Below are positions 1-11,730 of a stretch of DNA of 64,000 nt, one piece after another. Source of the DNA: Actinomycetota bacterium (GTDB taxonomy: Bacteria > Actinomycetota > Acidimicrobiia > Acidimicrobiales > Ilumatobacteraceae); the NCBI GenBank assembly GCA_030645495.1, contig JAUSLV010000018.1, positions 310,001-374,000 of the forward strand, read 5' to 3'. The position numbers were made by a program, and so were the translations under genes. The notes beneath the pieces were generated by a model. It saw only the letters and a list, made by a program, of their open reading frames with translations, made no database searches and was not told the DNA's origin. Position 1 is the stretch's first letter. Each line of letters begins with the position of its first letter.

Positions 1-471
1 CTGGCATGGGGTGCCGGTGGCACGCGAATGATTCTGGCTGACGGCACTGTGGCGGAGGAGATCGATCCCGTGGCCAGCGGCAGCGGCGAGGCTCTGCCGA
101 TCATTCCGGTGTCGGGTGGCATCGGCACCAAGTGCCTCACCGTGCAGCCCGGCGCGCAGCCGCGGCCCACCGACGCCCGCGCCGTCACCGTCGATATCGC
201 CACTGGCGAGCGCTTGGCGAGGTTCGAGGGGACACCGTCCACCTTCTCTCTCGATGGCTGCTCGGCGATCAGCATGGCCGCGCCGTCGGAACTGATGACC
301 GACGGGGTGCTCGCGAAACTGGATCTCGATCGGGTGTTCACTTACTCGCCCGATCTGACCCAGGCGATCGGCGTCATGCTCGCCGACGACGGGCAGTTCT
401 ACATCACCGATGTCGCCACCTCCGTGCGCACCGCGATCCCCGAGGGGTCCTACTTCTGGGCGAAGTTCTGA
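1..471 (+). CDS. C-terminal fragment of an unidentified protein (cut by window edge)
   Basis: The reading frame is open from base 1 with no start needed, so this is the 3' end of a gene that begins outside the window. About 156 residues are visible, ending FWAKF. The segment has alternating short hydrophobic stretches and phrases such as VDIATGERLARFEG and YSPDLTQAIGVMLADDGQFYITD, which resemble blades of a beta-propeller or PD40-type repeat, but no repeat can be proved from so little. No transmembrane segment is seen. The next gene starts 59 bp downstream behind its own AT-rich leader, so co-transcription is uncertain. Function not recognised. Confidence 0.55.
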   Translation: MAWGAGGTRMILADGTVAEEIDPVASGSGEALPIIPVSGGIGTKCLTVQPGAQPRPTDARAVTVDIATGERLARFEGTPSTFSLDGCSAISMAAPSELMTDGVLAKLDLDRVFTYSPDLTQAIGVMLADDGQFYITDVATSVRTAIPEGSYFWAKF

Positions 472-516
472 CACGCCCCGGGCTCTGCGTAGGTTCGCTT
501 TCCGGCCCTGGCTTTG

Positions 517-528
517 ACAAAATGTAAA
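517..528 (+). promoter_or_regulatory. Possible shared operator/promoter motif, copy 1
   Basis: The 12-mer ACAAAATGTAAA lies 2 bp before the GTG start of the molybdenum hydroxylase. An almost identical 12-mer (ACAAAACGTAAA) sits at 4212-4223 before the LLM oxidoreductase. These are two of the few A-rich stretches in very GC-rich surroundings. The TTGACA just upstream (515-520) would also pass as a -35 element, but the start codon is too close for a normal -10. What binds here is unknown. Confidence 0.35.
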
Positions 529-530
529 AC

Positions 531-3152
<2,622 letters not shown>

Positions 3153-3175
3153 GCGATCGGGTTACGGTGATCGTG

Positions 3176-4195
3176 ATGAGCGCTGTCACGTCGGGCCTGG
3201 TCTGCAGCCACCACCACCTGTACTCGGCGCTGGCTCGCGGCATGCCGGCACCGCCGTTCCAGCCGACGAAGTTCCGCGAGATCCTCGAGCAGGTGTGGTG
3301 GCGGCTCGACGTGGCGCTCGACGAGGAGATGGTCCGTTGGTCGGCCATGCTCGGGGCCACCGAGGCGCTGCTGTGTGGCACCACCGCGATCGTCGATCAC
3401 CATGAATCGCCCACGTGCATCGAGGGCAGCCTCACGATCATCGCCGACGCGTGCGCGCAGGTGGGCGTGCGCAGCAACCTCGCCTATGGAGTCACCGACC
3501 GCCACGGCCCCGAGGGCGCCCGCCGCGGCCTGGCCGAGAACGAGCGGTTCCTGCGCGCCGGTGGCCGTGGGATGGTGGGCGTGCACGCCGCGTTCACGTG
3601 TGGCGACGACACGCTGCACGCCGCCGCCGGGCTGGCCCGCGACCTCGGGGTGGGCGTGCACATCCACGTGGCCGAGGGGCCCGACGATGCGAACGCGGGT
3701 GAGCGGTTGCACGGCTTGGCCCGCGACGACTGGCACCTCGTGCACTGCGTGTACCTCGACCGCGAGTTGCCGGGCACGATCGCCCACAACCCGCGCAGCA
3801 ACATGAACAACTCGGTGGGCTACGCCGCGCCGGCCACCCGCCCCAATCGCATCGTGCTCGGCACCGACGGCATCGGCGCCGACATGTTGGAAGAAGCACG
3901 CCTGGCCTACGTGCGCCTGCGCGAGAGCGACGTGCTCGCGTCGCCCGACACCGTGTGGCAGTGGCTGGACAACGGCTACGCGCTGTTCCCCGAGGCCCGC
4001 CACGACAAGGTGACGTGGAACTACGACCACGCGGACAGCGCGTGGCACGTGGCGTTCACCCCAGGCGTGCGCGCTCTGCAGGTGGAGGTCGACGGCGAGG
4101 TGCTGGTGCGCGACGGCGTGCCCACACGGGTGGATCTCGCCGAAGTGCGCGCCAAGGCCGCCGAGCAAGCGCGTCGCCTGTTCGCACGCCTGTAA
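3176..4195 (+). CDS. SsnA-like amidohydrolase lacking the usual N-terminal segment
   Basis: 339 aa from ATG 3176 (in-frame GTGs at 3167 and 3173 are alternatives), 23 bp after the hydroxylase stop. The protein begins almost directly at the first metal-binding strand ([17 protein letters not shown]), then shows [26 protein letters not shown] and [12 protein letters not shown]. These are the metal-ligand histidines and aspartate of the amidohydrolase superfamily, in SsnA-type wording. SsnA-like proteins usually carry about 50 extra N-terminal residues that build the beta-sandwich; there is no room for them here. The N- and C-terminal sandwich halves normally pair, so this is either a genuine short form or an N-terminally eroded gene. 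Pairing with the upstream enzyme suggests purine or heterocycle deamination. The exact substrate is unknown. Confidence 0.75.
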   Translation: MSAVTSGLVCSHHHLYSALARGMPAPPFQPTKFREILEQVWWRLDVALDEEMVRWSAMLGATEALLCGTTAIVDHHESPTCIEGSLTIIADACAQVGVRSNLAYGVTDRHGPEGARRGLAENERFLRAGGRGMVGVHAAFTCGDDTLHAAAGLARDLGVGVHIHVAEGPDDANAGERLHGLARDDWHLVHCVYLDRELPGTIAHNPRSNMNNSVGYAAPATRPNRIVLGTDGIGADMLEEARLAYVRLRESDVLASPDTVWQWLDNGYALFPEARHDKVTWNYDHADSAWHVAFTPGVRALQVEVDGEVLVRDGVPTRVDLAEVRAKAAEQARRLFARL

Positions 4196-4211
4196 ATCGA
4201 TGCACCCTTGT

Positions 4212-4223
4212 ACAAAACGTAAA
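4212..4223 (+). promoter_or_regulatory. Possible shared operator/promoter motif, copy 2
   Basis: ACAAAACGTAAA, one base different from the 12-mer at 517-528. It lies 19 bp before ATG 4243 of the LLM oxidoreductase, in the 47 bp gap after the amidohydrolase stop. Its presence before both genes suggests that the oxidoreductase shares a regulator with the Mo hydroxylase pair. Confidence 0.35.
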
Positions 4224-4242
4224 GGGCACTAACGTGGCGCGC

Positions 4243-5250
4243 ATGAGCACGCTCGCCGCCACGCCGATGGCCGTCTACCTGCAGGATGCGCACCCGATCC
4301 GCGAGGGCATGGCCATCGCGCAGTACGCAGAGGCGAAGGGCTTCCATGCCGTGTGGCAGGCCGAGAGCCGTCTCGTGCGCGAGGCCACGGTGCCGATGGC
4401 AGCGTTCGCCAGCGTCACCGATCACATCAAGGTCGGCTCGGGCGTCGTCGACTGCTGGAGCCGCAACCCGGCCCGTCTCGCCGCGACATTCAGCACGCTC
4501 GACGACCTGGCCCCTGGCCGCGTGATCCTCGGCATCGGTGCCTGGTGGGATCCGCTGGCACGCAAGGTGGGCATCGACCGCGCCCGCCCGCTCACCGTGA
4601 TGCGCGAGATCGTCACCGTGGTGCGCGCCCTGCTGCACAACGAGACGGTCACCTTCGACGGCACATACGTGCAGCTCGACGGCGTTGAACTCGACTACGT
4701 CTACCAGGAGCGCAGGGCGAAGGACGTGCCGATCTACATCGGTGCCACGGGCATGCAGATGATGGAGCTCACCGGCGAGATCGGCGATGGAGTGGTGCTG
4801 AACTACCTCGTCTCACCCGATTACAACCAGCGGGCGATGGAGCACTTGGCGATCGGCGCGGCCAAGGCCGGCCGCAGTGTCGACGACATCGACCGGCCGC
4901 AACTGGTCGTGTGCAGCGTGCACGAGGATCGCCAGACCGCGCTCGACATGGCCCGCCTGATGGTCACGCAGTACCTCGGCCAGCAGCCGCACATCATGAA
5001 GGCCTCGGGCGTGCCCCAGAGCCTGCTCGACAAGGTGGGCGAGGTGCTCACCTGGCCGGCCACGCACGAGCAGGTGGAGGCCGCCAGCAAGCTGGTGCCC
5101 GACGAGATCGTGCAGATGCTCACCGCCAGCGGCACGCCCGCCGAAGCGCGGGCGAAGGTGCAGGAGTACATCGACCACGGCGCGACGTGCCCGATCCTGT
5201 ACCCGCTGGGCGACGTGCACGCGATGATCGACGCGTTCGCGCCGGCCTGA
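4243..5250 (+). CDS. LLM-class flavin/F420-dependent oxidoreductase
   Basis: 335 aa from ATG 4243; GTG 4234 is an in-frame alternative. The luciferase-like monooxygenase fold is visible: [11 protein letters not shown] near residue 35, then ITVGSG-type and [12 protein letters not shown] segments (about 65-110), and [26 protein letters not shown] (about 165-190), the typical central loop. The length is right for single-domain F420-dependent reductases such as methylenetetrahydromethanopterin reductase-like proteins, which are abundant in actinobacteria. The substrate is not readable. Its position behind the Mo hydroxylase and amidohydrolase and the shared upstream motif suggest the same catabolic pathway, but this is inference. 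Confidence 0.85.
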   Translation: MSTLAATPMAVYLQDAHPIREGMAIAQYAEAKGFHAVWQAESRLVREATVPMAAFASVTDHIKVGSGVVDCWSRNPARLAATFSTLDDLAPGRVILGIGAWWDPLARKVGIDRARPLTVMREIVTVVRALLHNETVTFDGTYVQLDGVELDYVYQERRAKDVPIYIGATGMQMMELTGEIGDGVVLNYLVSPDYNQRAMEHLAIGAAKAGRSVDDIDRPQLVVCSVHEDRQTALDMARLMVTQYLGQQPHIMKASGVPQSLLDKVGEVLTWPATHEQVEAASKLVPDEIVQMLTASGTPAEARAKVQEYIDHGATCPILYPLGDVHAMIDAFAPA

Positions 5251-5263
5251 TCGCGTCTCAGCG

Positions 5264-6154
5264 CTACAGCCAGTCGCGGCGTTTGAAGACCCGGTACAAC
5301 ACGAAGCTCATCACCGTCATCAGCCCCAGCGCGAACGGGTAGCCGAGGCGCCAGTCGAGCTCGGGCATGTGCGCGAAGTTCATGCCGTAGATGCCGGCGA
5401 TGAGGGTGGCGCCGAACACGATCGAGCCCCACGCAGTGAGCTGCTTCATCACCAGGTTCATCTGGTTGCTGATCACGGCCAGGTGCGCTTCGACCGCGTT
5501 GCCCACGAGTTCACGCAGTTCGTCGACGATGTCGACCGCGCGCAGCAGCTTGTCGAACGTGTCGCGGATGACCACCAGCGCCTCACCGTCCACCCAGTGC
5601 ACCTCCTTGCGCAGCAGGGCCGACAACACTTCCCTCAGGGGCACCACGGCGCGACGCAGTTCCAGCAGTCGGCGGCGCACTGCGAACAGGTCGGCCTGCA
5701 CCTGACGCTCGGCCTGGAACGGCCCGCCGAAAATGCGGTCCTCGATCGATTCGAGGTGCTCCTCCAGCGCGTCGGTGGAGTCGAAGTAGCCGTCGACCAG
5801 TTCCTCGATGATGGTCGCCAGCATCATCCCCGAGTTGGCGGTGTCGCCCAGCCGTTCGATGCGCATGCGCGCGACAGTTGGGTCCCACTCGTGCTCTTCT
5901 TCGTCATGGCGGCGGATGGTGACGAACCAGTCGGGCCCCACGTACATGTCGATCTCGGCCAGATCGCCGCTGAACGCCACGACGTAGGCGTGGTCGGCAT
6001 GGCGCTGCATCGTGGGGCGGGCGGCGCGGCGGTGCCCTTCGTCGAACGTGCGGTCGCCCAGGCCGTAATTGCCGTCGAGCGTGGCCAGGTCGTCGGCCGT
6101 GGGGTCGACGACATCGATCCAGGTGGTCTCGCCGTGCTGCTGCTGGATGATCAC
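5264..6154 (-). CDS. corA: CorA-family divalent cation (Mg/Co) transporter
   Basis: 296 aa from GTG 6154; an ATG at 6199 is possible but would run to within 14 bp of the divergent gene. The N-terminal half is a soluble alpha/beta domain (WIDVVDPTADD, VGPDWFVTIRRHDE). A long helical stalk follows (about residues 130-230, DALEEHLESIEDRIF, LLELRRAVVPLREVL). Two C-terminal membrane helices come last, the first ending in the selectivity signature YGMNF. The C-terminus KRRDWL is the basic tail expected of CorA. It forms a pentameric inner-membrane channel for Mg2+. Convergent with the LLM gene (13 bp gap) and divergent from the Nfu-like gene. No Mg2+ riboswitch is seen in the short upstream gap. 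Confidence 0.93.
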   Translation of the reverse strand: MIIQQQHGETTWIDVVDPTADDLATLDGNYGLGDRTFDEGHRRAARPTMQRHADHAYVVAFSGDLAEIDMYVGPDWFVTIRRHDEEEHEWDPTVARMRIERLGDTANSGMMLATIIEELVDGYFDSTDALEEHLESIEDRIFGGPFQAERQVQADLFAVRRRLLELRRAVVPLREVLSALLRKEVHWVDGEALVVIRDTFDKLLRAVDIVDELRELVGNAVEAHLAVISNQMNLVMKQLTAWGSIVFGATLIAGIYGMNFAHMPELDWRLGYPFALGLMTVMSFVLYRVFKRRDWL

Positions 6155-6213
6155 AGGTCGATGGTACGCGTTCGGCTTCGTGCAGCGGGCTCTCCCCACT
6201 ACGCTGGCGACCT

Positions 6214-6672
6214 ATGGGTCAACAGATCGCCGTCGTCGAGAAGCCGAGTCCCACCACAGGTGTGCGTCGCTTCGAAGCCAACCGCAACCTCACCGGGATG
6301 GGCCACGAAGTGTTCGCGTCGGCGGCCGATGCCGTGGGTCCGCGTCCGTCGGCCAAGCTGGCTCGCGAGCTGCTGGCCACCGGCGAGGTGAGCGGCGTGC
6401 GCATCTTCGGCAACATGATCACCGTGCAGTTGGCCGCCGGCAAGACCGGCAGTGGTCTCGACGGTGTGGTCCGCGACCTGTACCAGTACTGGAAGCCGGG
6501 CATGGAGATGCCCACGTTCGACGACGTGGCCCCCGATGCCCCGGCAGCAGCCGCGGCTCCCGCCGGTGGTGGCACGGCCACTGGCCCCGAGGCCGAGTTC
6601 CTGGCCCGTGTGCCCGCCGTGCTGGTGGAGCGCAGTCGCGCCGCCATGGCCAAGTGGAAGGCCAACCACTGA
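6214..6672 (+). CDS. Small protein with an Nfu N-terminal-like domain
   Basis: 152 aa. Residues 15-85 (RFEANRNLTGMGHEVFASAADA, then SGVRIFGNMITVQLA) follow the pattern of the Nfu/NifU N-terminal domain: a strand with NRxLTG, a helix of small residues, a V-x-x-V-x-x-F-G turn, then N-x-I-T-V. The CxxC Fe-S scaffold domain that normally follows is absent; instead there is an Ala/Gly/Pro-rich linker (about 105-125) and a C-terminal helix ending MAKWKANH. It may therefore be a partner or regulator in Fe-S assembly rather than a scaffold. The match is by eye. It stands alone, divergent from corA. Confidence 0.5.
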   Translation: MGQQIAVVEKPSPTTGVRRFEANRNLTGMGHEVFASAADAVGPRPSAKLARELLATGEVSGVRIFGNMITVQLAAGKTGSGLDGVVRDLYQYWKPGMEMPTFDDVAPDAPAAAAAPAGGGTATGPEAEFLARVPAVLVERSRAAMAKWKANH

Positions 6673-6728
6673 TTCGTCAGTGGTGACGCTCGTTCGTCGA
6701 GCGGTAGGTCGCGGATAGGTTCACACTC

Positions 6729-9320
6729 GTGTCGACAGTCGGTGGAACCTCGAAAGTGTTGTACGTGGCGTTCGACGCCTGCGATAGCGACCTGATGCTG
6801 CGGCTCGTCGCGCAAGGTCGCTGCCCGTCGCTGGCCGGCCTGTTGCGCGACGCTGCCGTGGCCGACACGGTGCTGCCATTCGGCACCTTCGTCGGCTCCA
6901 CCTGGATGACCGTCGCCACTGCCACCGATGTCGCTACTCACGGATTCTGGAACTGGCTGGAGGTCGATCCGGCGTACGGCCTGCGCTTCACCACCCCTCG
7001 CGACGTGGTGCAACGATCCTTCTGGGAGCATCTCTCCGATGCCGGGAGGCGGGTTGCGGTCATTGACATCCCGCACATGGGCCTGCCGACGGCGTTCAAC
7101 GGGGTCGCCGTCAAGGAGTGGGGCTGTCACGATCGCCACGACGGAACGGCCACGTATCCGCCCGAGTTGCTTGACGAGCTCGACCGAGTGGTTGGCCGCC
7201 ACACGATCGGCTGCCGCCCCGACCCGAACGGCAAGGACGCCTTCGCCCCGTGCGATTCCACCCATCGTGTGGTTCGGTACCGCACGCTCGACGAGGAGCG
7301 GCAACTCCTGCGGTTGATCGAGCAGGGTGTCGATGCCAAACGACACGCGTGTACCCATCTGCTGACGCAGGGGCCGTGGGACCTCTTCGCCACAGTTCTG
7401 GGCGAAGCACACTGTGTCGGGCACCAGCTGTGGCACGTGCACGATCCGTCACACCCTCGGCACGACCCGGCGGCGCACGCCTTGCTCGGCGATCCGGTCG
7501 AGCAGGTGTACGAACGGCTCGACGGTGTGCTCGGCGACCTGCTCGCTCACGTCGACCCAGAGACCACCGTGTACGTGCATCTCAGCCATGGGATGGGGTC
7601 GCACTTCGACGGCCACCACCTGCTCGACCAAGTGCTGCAGCGGATCGACGACGCGCTGGATCGCACGTACGCTCCCGGGCTGTGGAGCCGGTCCGCCGGC
7701 CGGGCCTACGCACTCGTGCGCGGCCGCGCCCGGCGTACGGCCGGCAGGGCGGCAGCCGCGGCAGCGCGGTGGAAGCTGCGGCGTGGATCTCCTGCTCCGT
7801 TGCCCCCGCCCGGGCCGAGCGCTGATCGGCGGTTCTACCAGTTGTTCGGCAACACCTCGGTGGGGGCGGTGCGCTTCAATGTCGTCGGCCGCGAGGCACA
7901 CGGTCGGGTGCAGCCAGGTGGGGAGTATGAGCGTCTACGCGACGCGGTGGCCGCGGCGTTGCTCGATGTGGTCGACATCGACTCCGGCCTCCCACTCGTG
8001 CGGTCGGTGGTGAAGGCCGAGAGCGTGTACGACCGCCGCCACCACGACCGGCTGCCCGACCTGTTCGTGGAATGGGAGCGGTCGGTGCAGATCGAGCGGG
8101 TGTGGTCGCCGCTGATCGGCACCGTGGTAGCGCCGTACCCCGACTGGCGCACCGGCGACCATTACGAGCGCGGGCTGTTCGTGGCCCGAGGCCCCGGCAT
8201 CCTGCCCGGCCAGCGCTCCCAGCCGATGCCGCTGGTGGATGTCGGCCCCACGATCGCGGCGGCGCTCGGGGTCGAGCTGCCCGGGGTCGAGGGCCGACCC
8301 AGGCGCGACATGGTGGCAGGCGCCGGTGACGCGGTGCCGCCGGTGCTCGCGGAACCCAAACCACAGCCGTCGGCGCGCCGTTCGGTTCGTCGGTGGAACG
8401 ATCGTCACGATCGCGTCGGCACCGGCGCGCTCGATCTCGCGGCAACCACTGCCAGTCGTGTCGACGCGCTGATCGAACAGATCACCAGCGAGCGCGACGC
8501 GATGCAGCAGCACCACGCGCGGCAGGAACGCGAGATCGCCGAGTTGCGTCGTGAGGTGAAGGATCTCGACCGGTTGCAGACCATCTGGACCACGATGGCC
8601 TGGCTGGCGAACGACCGCACCGACGAAGCGGCGCTCGTCTCGGTGATCACGCCCACATACCACCGGCCCGAGCGGCTGGGCGAAGCGATCCGCTCGGTGA
8701 TCGCTCAGCGCCACACCAACTGGGAGATGATCATCGTCGATGATGGCAGCAACACCGCCGGCCCGGTGGTGGACGGATTCGCCGACGATCGCATCAAGCT
8801 GTTCCACATCGACAACGGTGGCGCAGCGCGTGCACGGAATGCGGCGTTGCAGCATGTGTCGGGCGACATCATCACCTACCTCGACGACGACAACTTCCTC
8901 GACCCGTCCTGGTTGCATGCTGTCGCCTGGGCGTTCCGGCACCACCCCGACACGTCGGTGATGTACGGCGTGCGGATCTTCGACGACTCGTCGGCCGTGT
9001 TCCGCGGCGAGCGGGGGTGGCCGTGGGTGAACTTCTCGGAGTTCGACCGCCAGGCGCTCGAGCAGTCGATGTTCGCCGACATGGGCGTGCTCGCGCACCG
9101 CTCCGACGTGCCGGCTCGCTTCGACGAGTCGCTGAAGGAGGCCGCCGACTGGGACTTCTTCCTGGCGCTCACCGAGGATGCTCCGGCGCTGGCGCTGCCG
9201 GCGATCGCGGTCTACTACCGCACGGACGGCGATGTGCGGCTGAGCGGAGGGCACCCGAGCGATCACGAGGTGATCCGCCAGAAGTGGGCGCGACGGCGAC
9301 AGGAACGACAGGGGAGATAG
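6729..9320 (+). CDS. Alkaline phosphatase-superfamily / glycosyltransferase family 2 fusion protein
   Basis: 863 aa from GTG. Residues 1-520 are a type I phosphodiesterase/nucleotide pyrophosphatase-like domain: LYVAFDACDSDLMLRL at the first metal site, GSTWMTVATATDVATHGFW with the probable Thr nucleophile (about 57-75), LSHGMGSHFDGHH (about 283), and LVDVGPTIAAALG with GVEGRP near 505-525. Residues 575-620 are a charged, probably coiled-coil linker. Residues 637-863 are a GT-A glycosyltransferase: VSVITPTYHRPERLGEAI, IIVDDGSN, GGAARARNAAL and the DXD-type ITYLDDDNF. No signal peptide or membrane helix is evident, so it looks cytoplasmic. Such fusions occur near surface-polysaccharide genes, but none are adjacent here. 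Substrate unknown. Confidence 0.85.
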   Translation: MSTVGGTSKVLYVAFDACDSDLMLRLVAQGRCPSLAGLLRDAAVADTVLPFGTFVGSTWMTVATATDVATHGFWNWLEVDPAYGLRFTTPRDVVQRSFWEHLSDAGRRVAVIDIPHMGLPTAFNGVAVKEWGCHDRHDGTATYPPELLDELDRVVGRHTIGCRPDPNGKDAFAPCDSTHRVVRYRTLDEERQLLRLIEQGVDAKRHACTHLLTQGPWDLFATVLGEAHCVGHQLWHVHDPSHPRHDPAAHALLGDPVEQVYERLDGVLGDLLAHVDPETTVYVHLSHGMGSHFDGHHLLDQVLQRIDDALDRTYAPGLWSRSAGRAYALVRGRARRTAGRAAAAAARWKLRRGSPAPLPPPGPSADRRFYQLFGNTSVGAVRFNVVGREAHGRVQPGGEYERLRDAVAAALLDVVDIDSGLPLVRSVVKAESVYDRRHHDRLPDLFVEWERSVQIERVWSPLIGTVVAPYPDWRTGDHYERGLFVARGPGILPGQRSQPMPLVDVGPTIAAALGVELPGVEGRPRRDMVAGAGDAVPPVLAEPKPQPSARRSVRRWNDRHDRVGTGALDLAATTASRVDALIEQITSERDAMQQHHARQEREIAELRREVKDLDRLQTIWTTMAWLANDRTDEAALVSVITPTYHRPERLGEAIRSVIAQRHTNWEMIIVDDGSNTAGPVVDGFADDRIKLFHIDNGGAARARNAALQHVSGDIITYLDDDNFLDPSWLHAVAWAFRHHPDTSVMYGVRIFDDSSAVFRGERGWPWVNFSEFDRQALEQSMFADMGVLAHRSDVPARFDESLKEAADWDFFLALTEDAPALALPAIAVYYRTDGDVRLSGGHPSDHEVIRQKWARRRQERQGR

Positions 9321-9331
9321 CCCTGGACGAC

Positions 9332-9347
9332 TCGAACGGGTGTTCGA
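9332..9347 (+). promoter_or_regulatory. LexA (SOS) box upstream of the mutasome operon
   Basis: TCGAACGGGTGTTCGA is a perfect 6-4-6 palindrome matching the actinobacterial LexA box (GAAC-N4-GTTC with flanking TC/GA). It ends 12 bp before the ATG of the imuA-like gene. This predicts LexA repression and DNA-damage induction of imuA-imuB. Confidence 0.9.
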
Positions 9348-9359
9348 TAGCATGAGCTG

Positions 9360-10112
9360 ATGGCACGTGGGGCGCTCGCCGAGAACCTGACCGCACTGGC
9401 GGCCCTCGCGCAGAAGGGTGTGGTGTCGGGTGCGGTCGCTCGCGAGCGCACCTTGCCGGTGCTGCCTGCGTTGGCCGGGTTGCTGCCGATGGGTGCCGTG
9501 CAGCGAGGCAGCATCGTCGCCTGCCAGGGTGTTGCCGGCGTGTCGCTGGCGCTGTCGCTCGCCGCCGGCGCCTCGCAGGAAGGGGCCTGGGTGGGTGTGG
9601 CTGGGCTGCCCGGGCTGGGGGTGGCCGCCGCGGTCGAGCTGGGGGTGGTTCCCGAACGCCTCGTGCTGGTCGTCGAACCGGCGCAGGGGCCGGCGCTGCA
9701 TTTCGGCGACGAGCGCTGGGCCGAGGTGCTGGCGGCGATGATCGACGGGTTCGACGTGGTGGTGCTGGGTGCCGCGGCGCAACAGGTGCGCCCGGCCACG
9801 GCCCGCCGCCTCGTGGCCCGCCTGCACGCGCGCGGCGCGGTGGCCCTGACGGTGGGTTCGGCGGTGGGCGATGCGGCCGATCAGGGGTCGTTCGCCGCCG
9901 ATCTCACCCTGGCCGCCGAGGGCGTGTCGTGGTACGGCTTGGGCGACGGGCACGGGGTTGCTCGCGGGCGCCGCGCCGAGGTGCAGGTGGGTGGCCGGCG
10001 GATGCACCGCCCGCGTCGAGCGCACCTGTGGCTGCCTGGTGGCGAGGGTCGGGTCGAACCGGTCGACCACCCCTCGGGCGACCGCGTCGTTCCTCTGCGT
10101 CCGGCGGGCTAG
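9360..10112 (+). CDS. imuA: ImuA-like RecA-fold mutasome protein
   Basis: 250 aa. A RecA-like core is visible: PALAGLLPMGAVQRGSIVACQGVAGVSLALSLAAGA, where RecA has its P-loop, then VPERLVLVVEP and FDVVVLGAA (Walker B-like). The P-loop lysine is lost (CQGVAGVSLA in place of GxxxxGKT), so ATP binding is doubtful, as in the actinobacterial ImuA-prime type. The C-terminus HRPRRAHLWLPGG is typical of these proteins. It lies 12 bp after a perfect LexA box and 2 bp before imuB. It is inferred to work with ImuB and DnaE2 in SOS-induced mutagenic lesion bypass. Confidence 0.8.
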   Translation: MARGALAENLTALAALAQKGVVSGAVARERTLPVLPALAGLLPMGAVQRGSIVACQGVAGVSLALSLAAGASQEGAWVGVAGLPGLGVAAAVELGVVPERLVLVVEPAQGPALHFGDERWAEVLAAMIDGFDVVVLGAAAQQVRPATARRLVARLHARGAVALTVGSAVGDAADQGSFAADLTLAAEGVSWYGLGDGHGVARGRRAEVQVGGRRMHRPRRAHLWLPGGEGRVEPVDHPSGDRVVPLRPAG

Positions 10113-10114
10113 CC

Positions 10115-11707
10115 GTGCGCGTGCCACGCCTCGGGGTGCTGTGGTGCCCGCACTGGCCGGTGGTGGTGGCCGGCGCTGGTGCCCACGAGCCGGTGGTGGT
10201 GGTGCACGCCAATCGGGTGATCGCCCACTCGTCGGCCGCCGTCGCCGACGGCATCACCGTCGGCCAGCGCCGACGCGACGCGCAGGCCCGCTGCCCGGCG
10301 GTGCGTGTCGAGCACCACGACCCCGCTCGCGATGCCCGTGTGTTCGAGCAGGTGGTGCGCGCCGTGGGAGCGCAGGTGCCGCGGCTGGAGGTCACCGAGC
10401 CGGGCACGCTCACGTTCGCCGCTCGTGGCCCGGCGCGCTACTTCGGTGGTGAGGCGGCGATGGCCGCGATGGTCACCGACCTGGCCGCCACCGGGCTCGC
10501 CGACACTCACGATCTCGGTGGTGTGGGGTCGTGGGGGATGGGCATCGCCGACGGTCGCTTCGCGGCCACGGTGGCATCGCGGCGCAGTGCCCGAGCGGGG
10601 GTGCCGCACGTGGTGCCGGCCGGGCCGCAGGCGACGGCCCAGTTCCTCGCGGGGCTGTCGGTGCGCTCGCTGGCCACGGTGGCGGGCGTTCCCGACGATC
10701 TGGTGCACCTGCTGCAACGCCTGGGTATGCACCATCTCGGCGAGTTGGCAGCGCTGCCCGAGGCCGATGTGCTGGCTCGCTTCGGCCCGATCGGGGTGTT
10801 CGCCCATCGCCTCGCAGGTGGGGGCGACGATCGCCTGCCCGGCACGGTCGACCCACCGGCGGGCATGCAGGTGCAGCAGGTGTTCGAGCAGCCGGTGCAC
10901 CACAGCGATGCGCTCGTGTTCGTCGGTCGCCAGTTGGCCGAGCAGTTGGTGGCCACGCTCGCCGCCGACGGCCGTGTGTGCACGCGCCTGCTGGTGACGG
11001 CGGAAACCGATCACGGTGAGCACAGCGAACGCCTGTGGTACCGCAGCAGTGGGTTGAGCGCCGCGGCGATGGTCGAGCGCGTGCGCTGGCAGCTGGATGC
11101 GTGGGCGCAGCACGAGGAGCTCACCGCCGGGGTCACGATGCTGCGCTTCGACCCGGTGGAAGTGTGTGGCGACGACGGCGTGCAGTTGGGCCTGTGGGGC
11201 GGGCGCACCCAGGCCGACGAATGGGCCGTGCGCGCGGTGGCCCGGTTGGTGGCGCTGGCAGGTGAGCAGCAGGTGTTGGTGCCCGCGGCCCGCGGTGGTC
11301 GCCAACCCCACGACGCCTACACGTGGGTGCCGGCGGTCACCGCCGACCTGCTCGAACCGGCCGAGCGCCTCACCATGCCCACGGGGCCGTGGCCCGGGCG
11401 CCTGCCGTCGCCGTCCCCTGCGTTGGTGCACGATCCGCCGTTGCCGATGGTGGTGTTGGATGCGGCCGGGCAGGTGGTGCGGGTGACGGCTCGCGGTGGC
11501 GTGTCCGCCGCGCCGGCTGCCGTCACGCTGGGTGGCGCCAGCGACCGAGTGCGGTCATGGGCCGGGCCGTGGCCGGTGGAGGAGCGCTGGTGGGATCCCG
11601 CCCGGGCGCGCCGGATGGCCCGCTTCCAGCTGCTCACGCAGTCGGGCAGGTTGTTGCTGGCCGTCGTCGAGCGGGGTGCGTGGGCACTCGCCGCCGAATA
11701 CGCCTGA
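10115..11707 (+). CDS. imuB: ImuB, catalytically inactive Y-family polymerase-like mutasome hub
   Basis: 530 aa from GTG 10115 (GTG 10121 also possible), 2 bp after imuA. The Y-family fold is recognisable: RLGVLWCPHWPVVVAG at the N-terminus, ARYFGGEAAMAAMVTDLAATG (palm), GIADGRFAATVAS, then the helix-hairpin-helix HLLQRLGMHHLGELAALP (about 195-215). The acidic triad of active DinB/Pol IV is missing: the first strand has WCPHWP where DMDAFFA would be. This is the hallmark of ImuB, which acts as an adaptor between the beta clamp and DnaE2. QLGLW (QADEWAV region, about 365) is a plausible clamp-binding motif. Same operon and LexA control as imuA. Confidence 0.9.
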   Translation: MRVPRLGVLWCPHWPVVVAGAGAHEPVVVVHANRVIAHSSAAVADGITVGQRRRDAQARCPAVRVEHHDPARDARVFEQVVRAVGAQVPRLEVTEPGTLTFAARGPARYFGGEAAMAAMVTDLAATGLADTHDLGGVGSWGMGIADGRFAATVASRRSARAGVPHVVPAGPQATAQFLAGLSVRSLATVAGVPDDLVHLLQRLGMHHLGELAALPEADVLARFGPIGVFAHRLAGGGDDRLPGTVDPPAGMQVQQVFEQPVHHSDALVFVGRQLAEQLVATLAADGRVCTRLLVTAETDHGEHSERLWYRSSGLSAAAMVERVRWQLDAWAQHEELTAGVTMLRFDPVEVCGDDGVQLGLWGGRTQADEWAVRAVARLVALAGEQQVLVPAARGGRQPHDAYTWVPAVTADLLEPAERLTMPTGPWPGRLPSPSPALVHDPPLPMVVLDAAGQVVRVTARGGVSAAPAAVTLGGASDRVRSWAGPWPVEERWWDPARARRMARFQLLTQSGRLLLAVVERGAWALAAEYA

Positions 11708-11730
11708 GCCGGCCAGCGGGTCGGCCGAGA

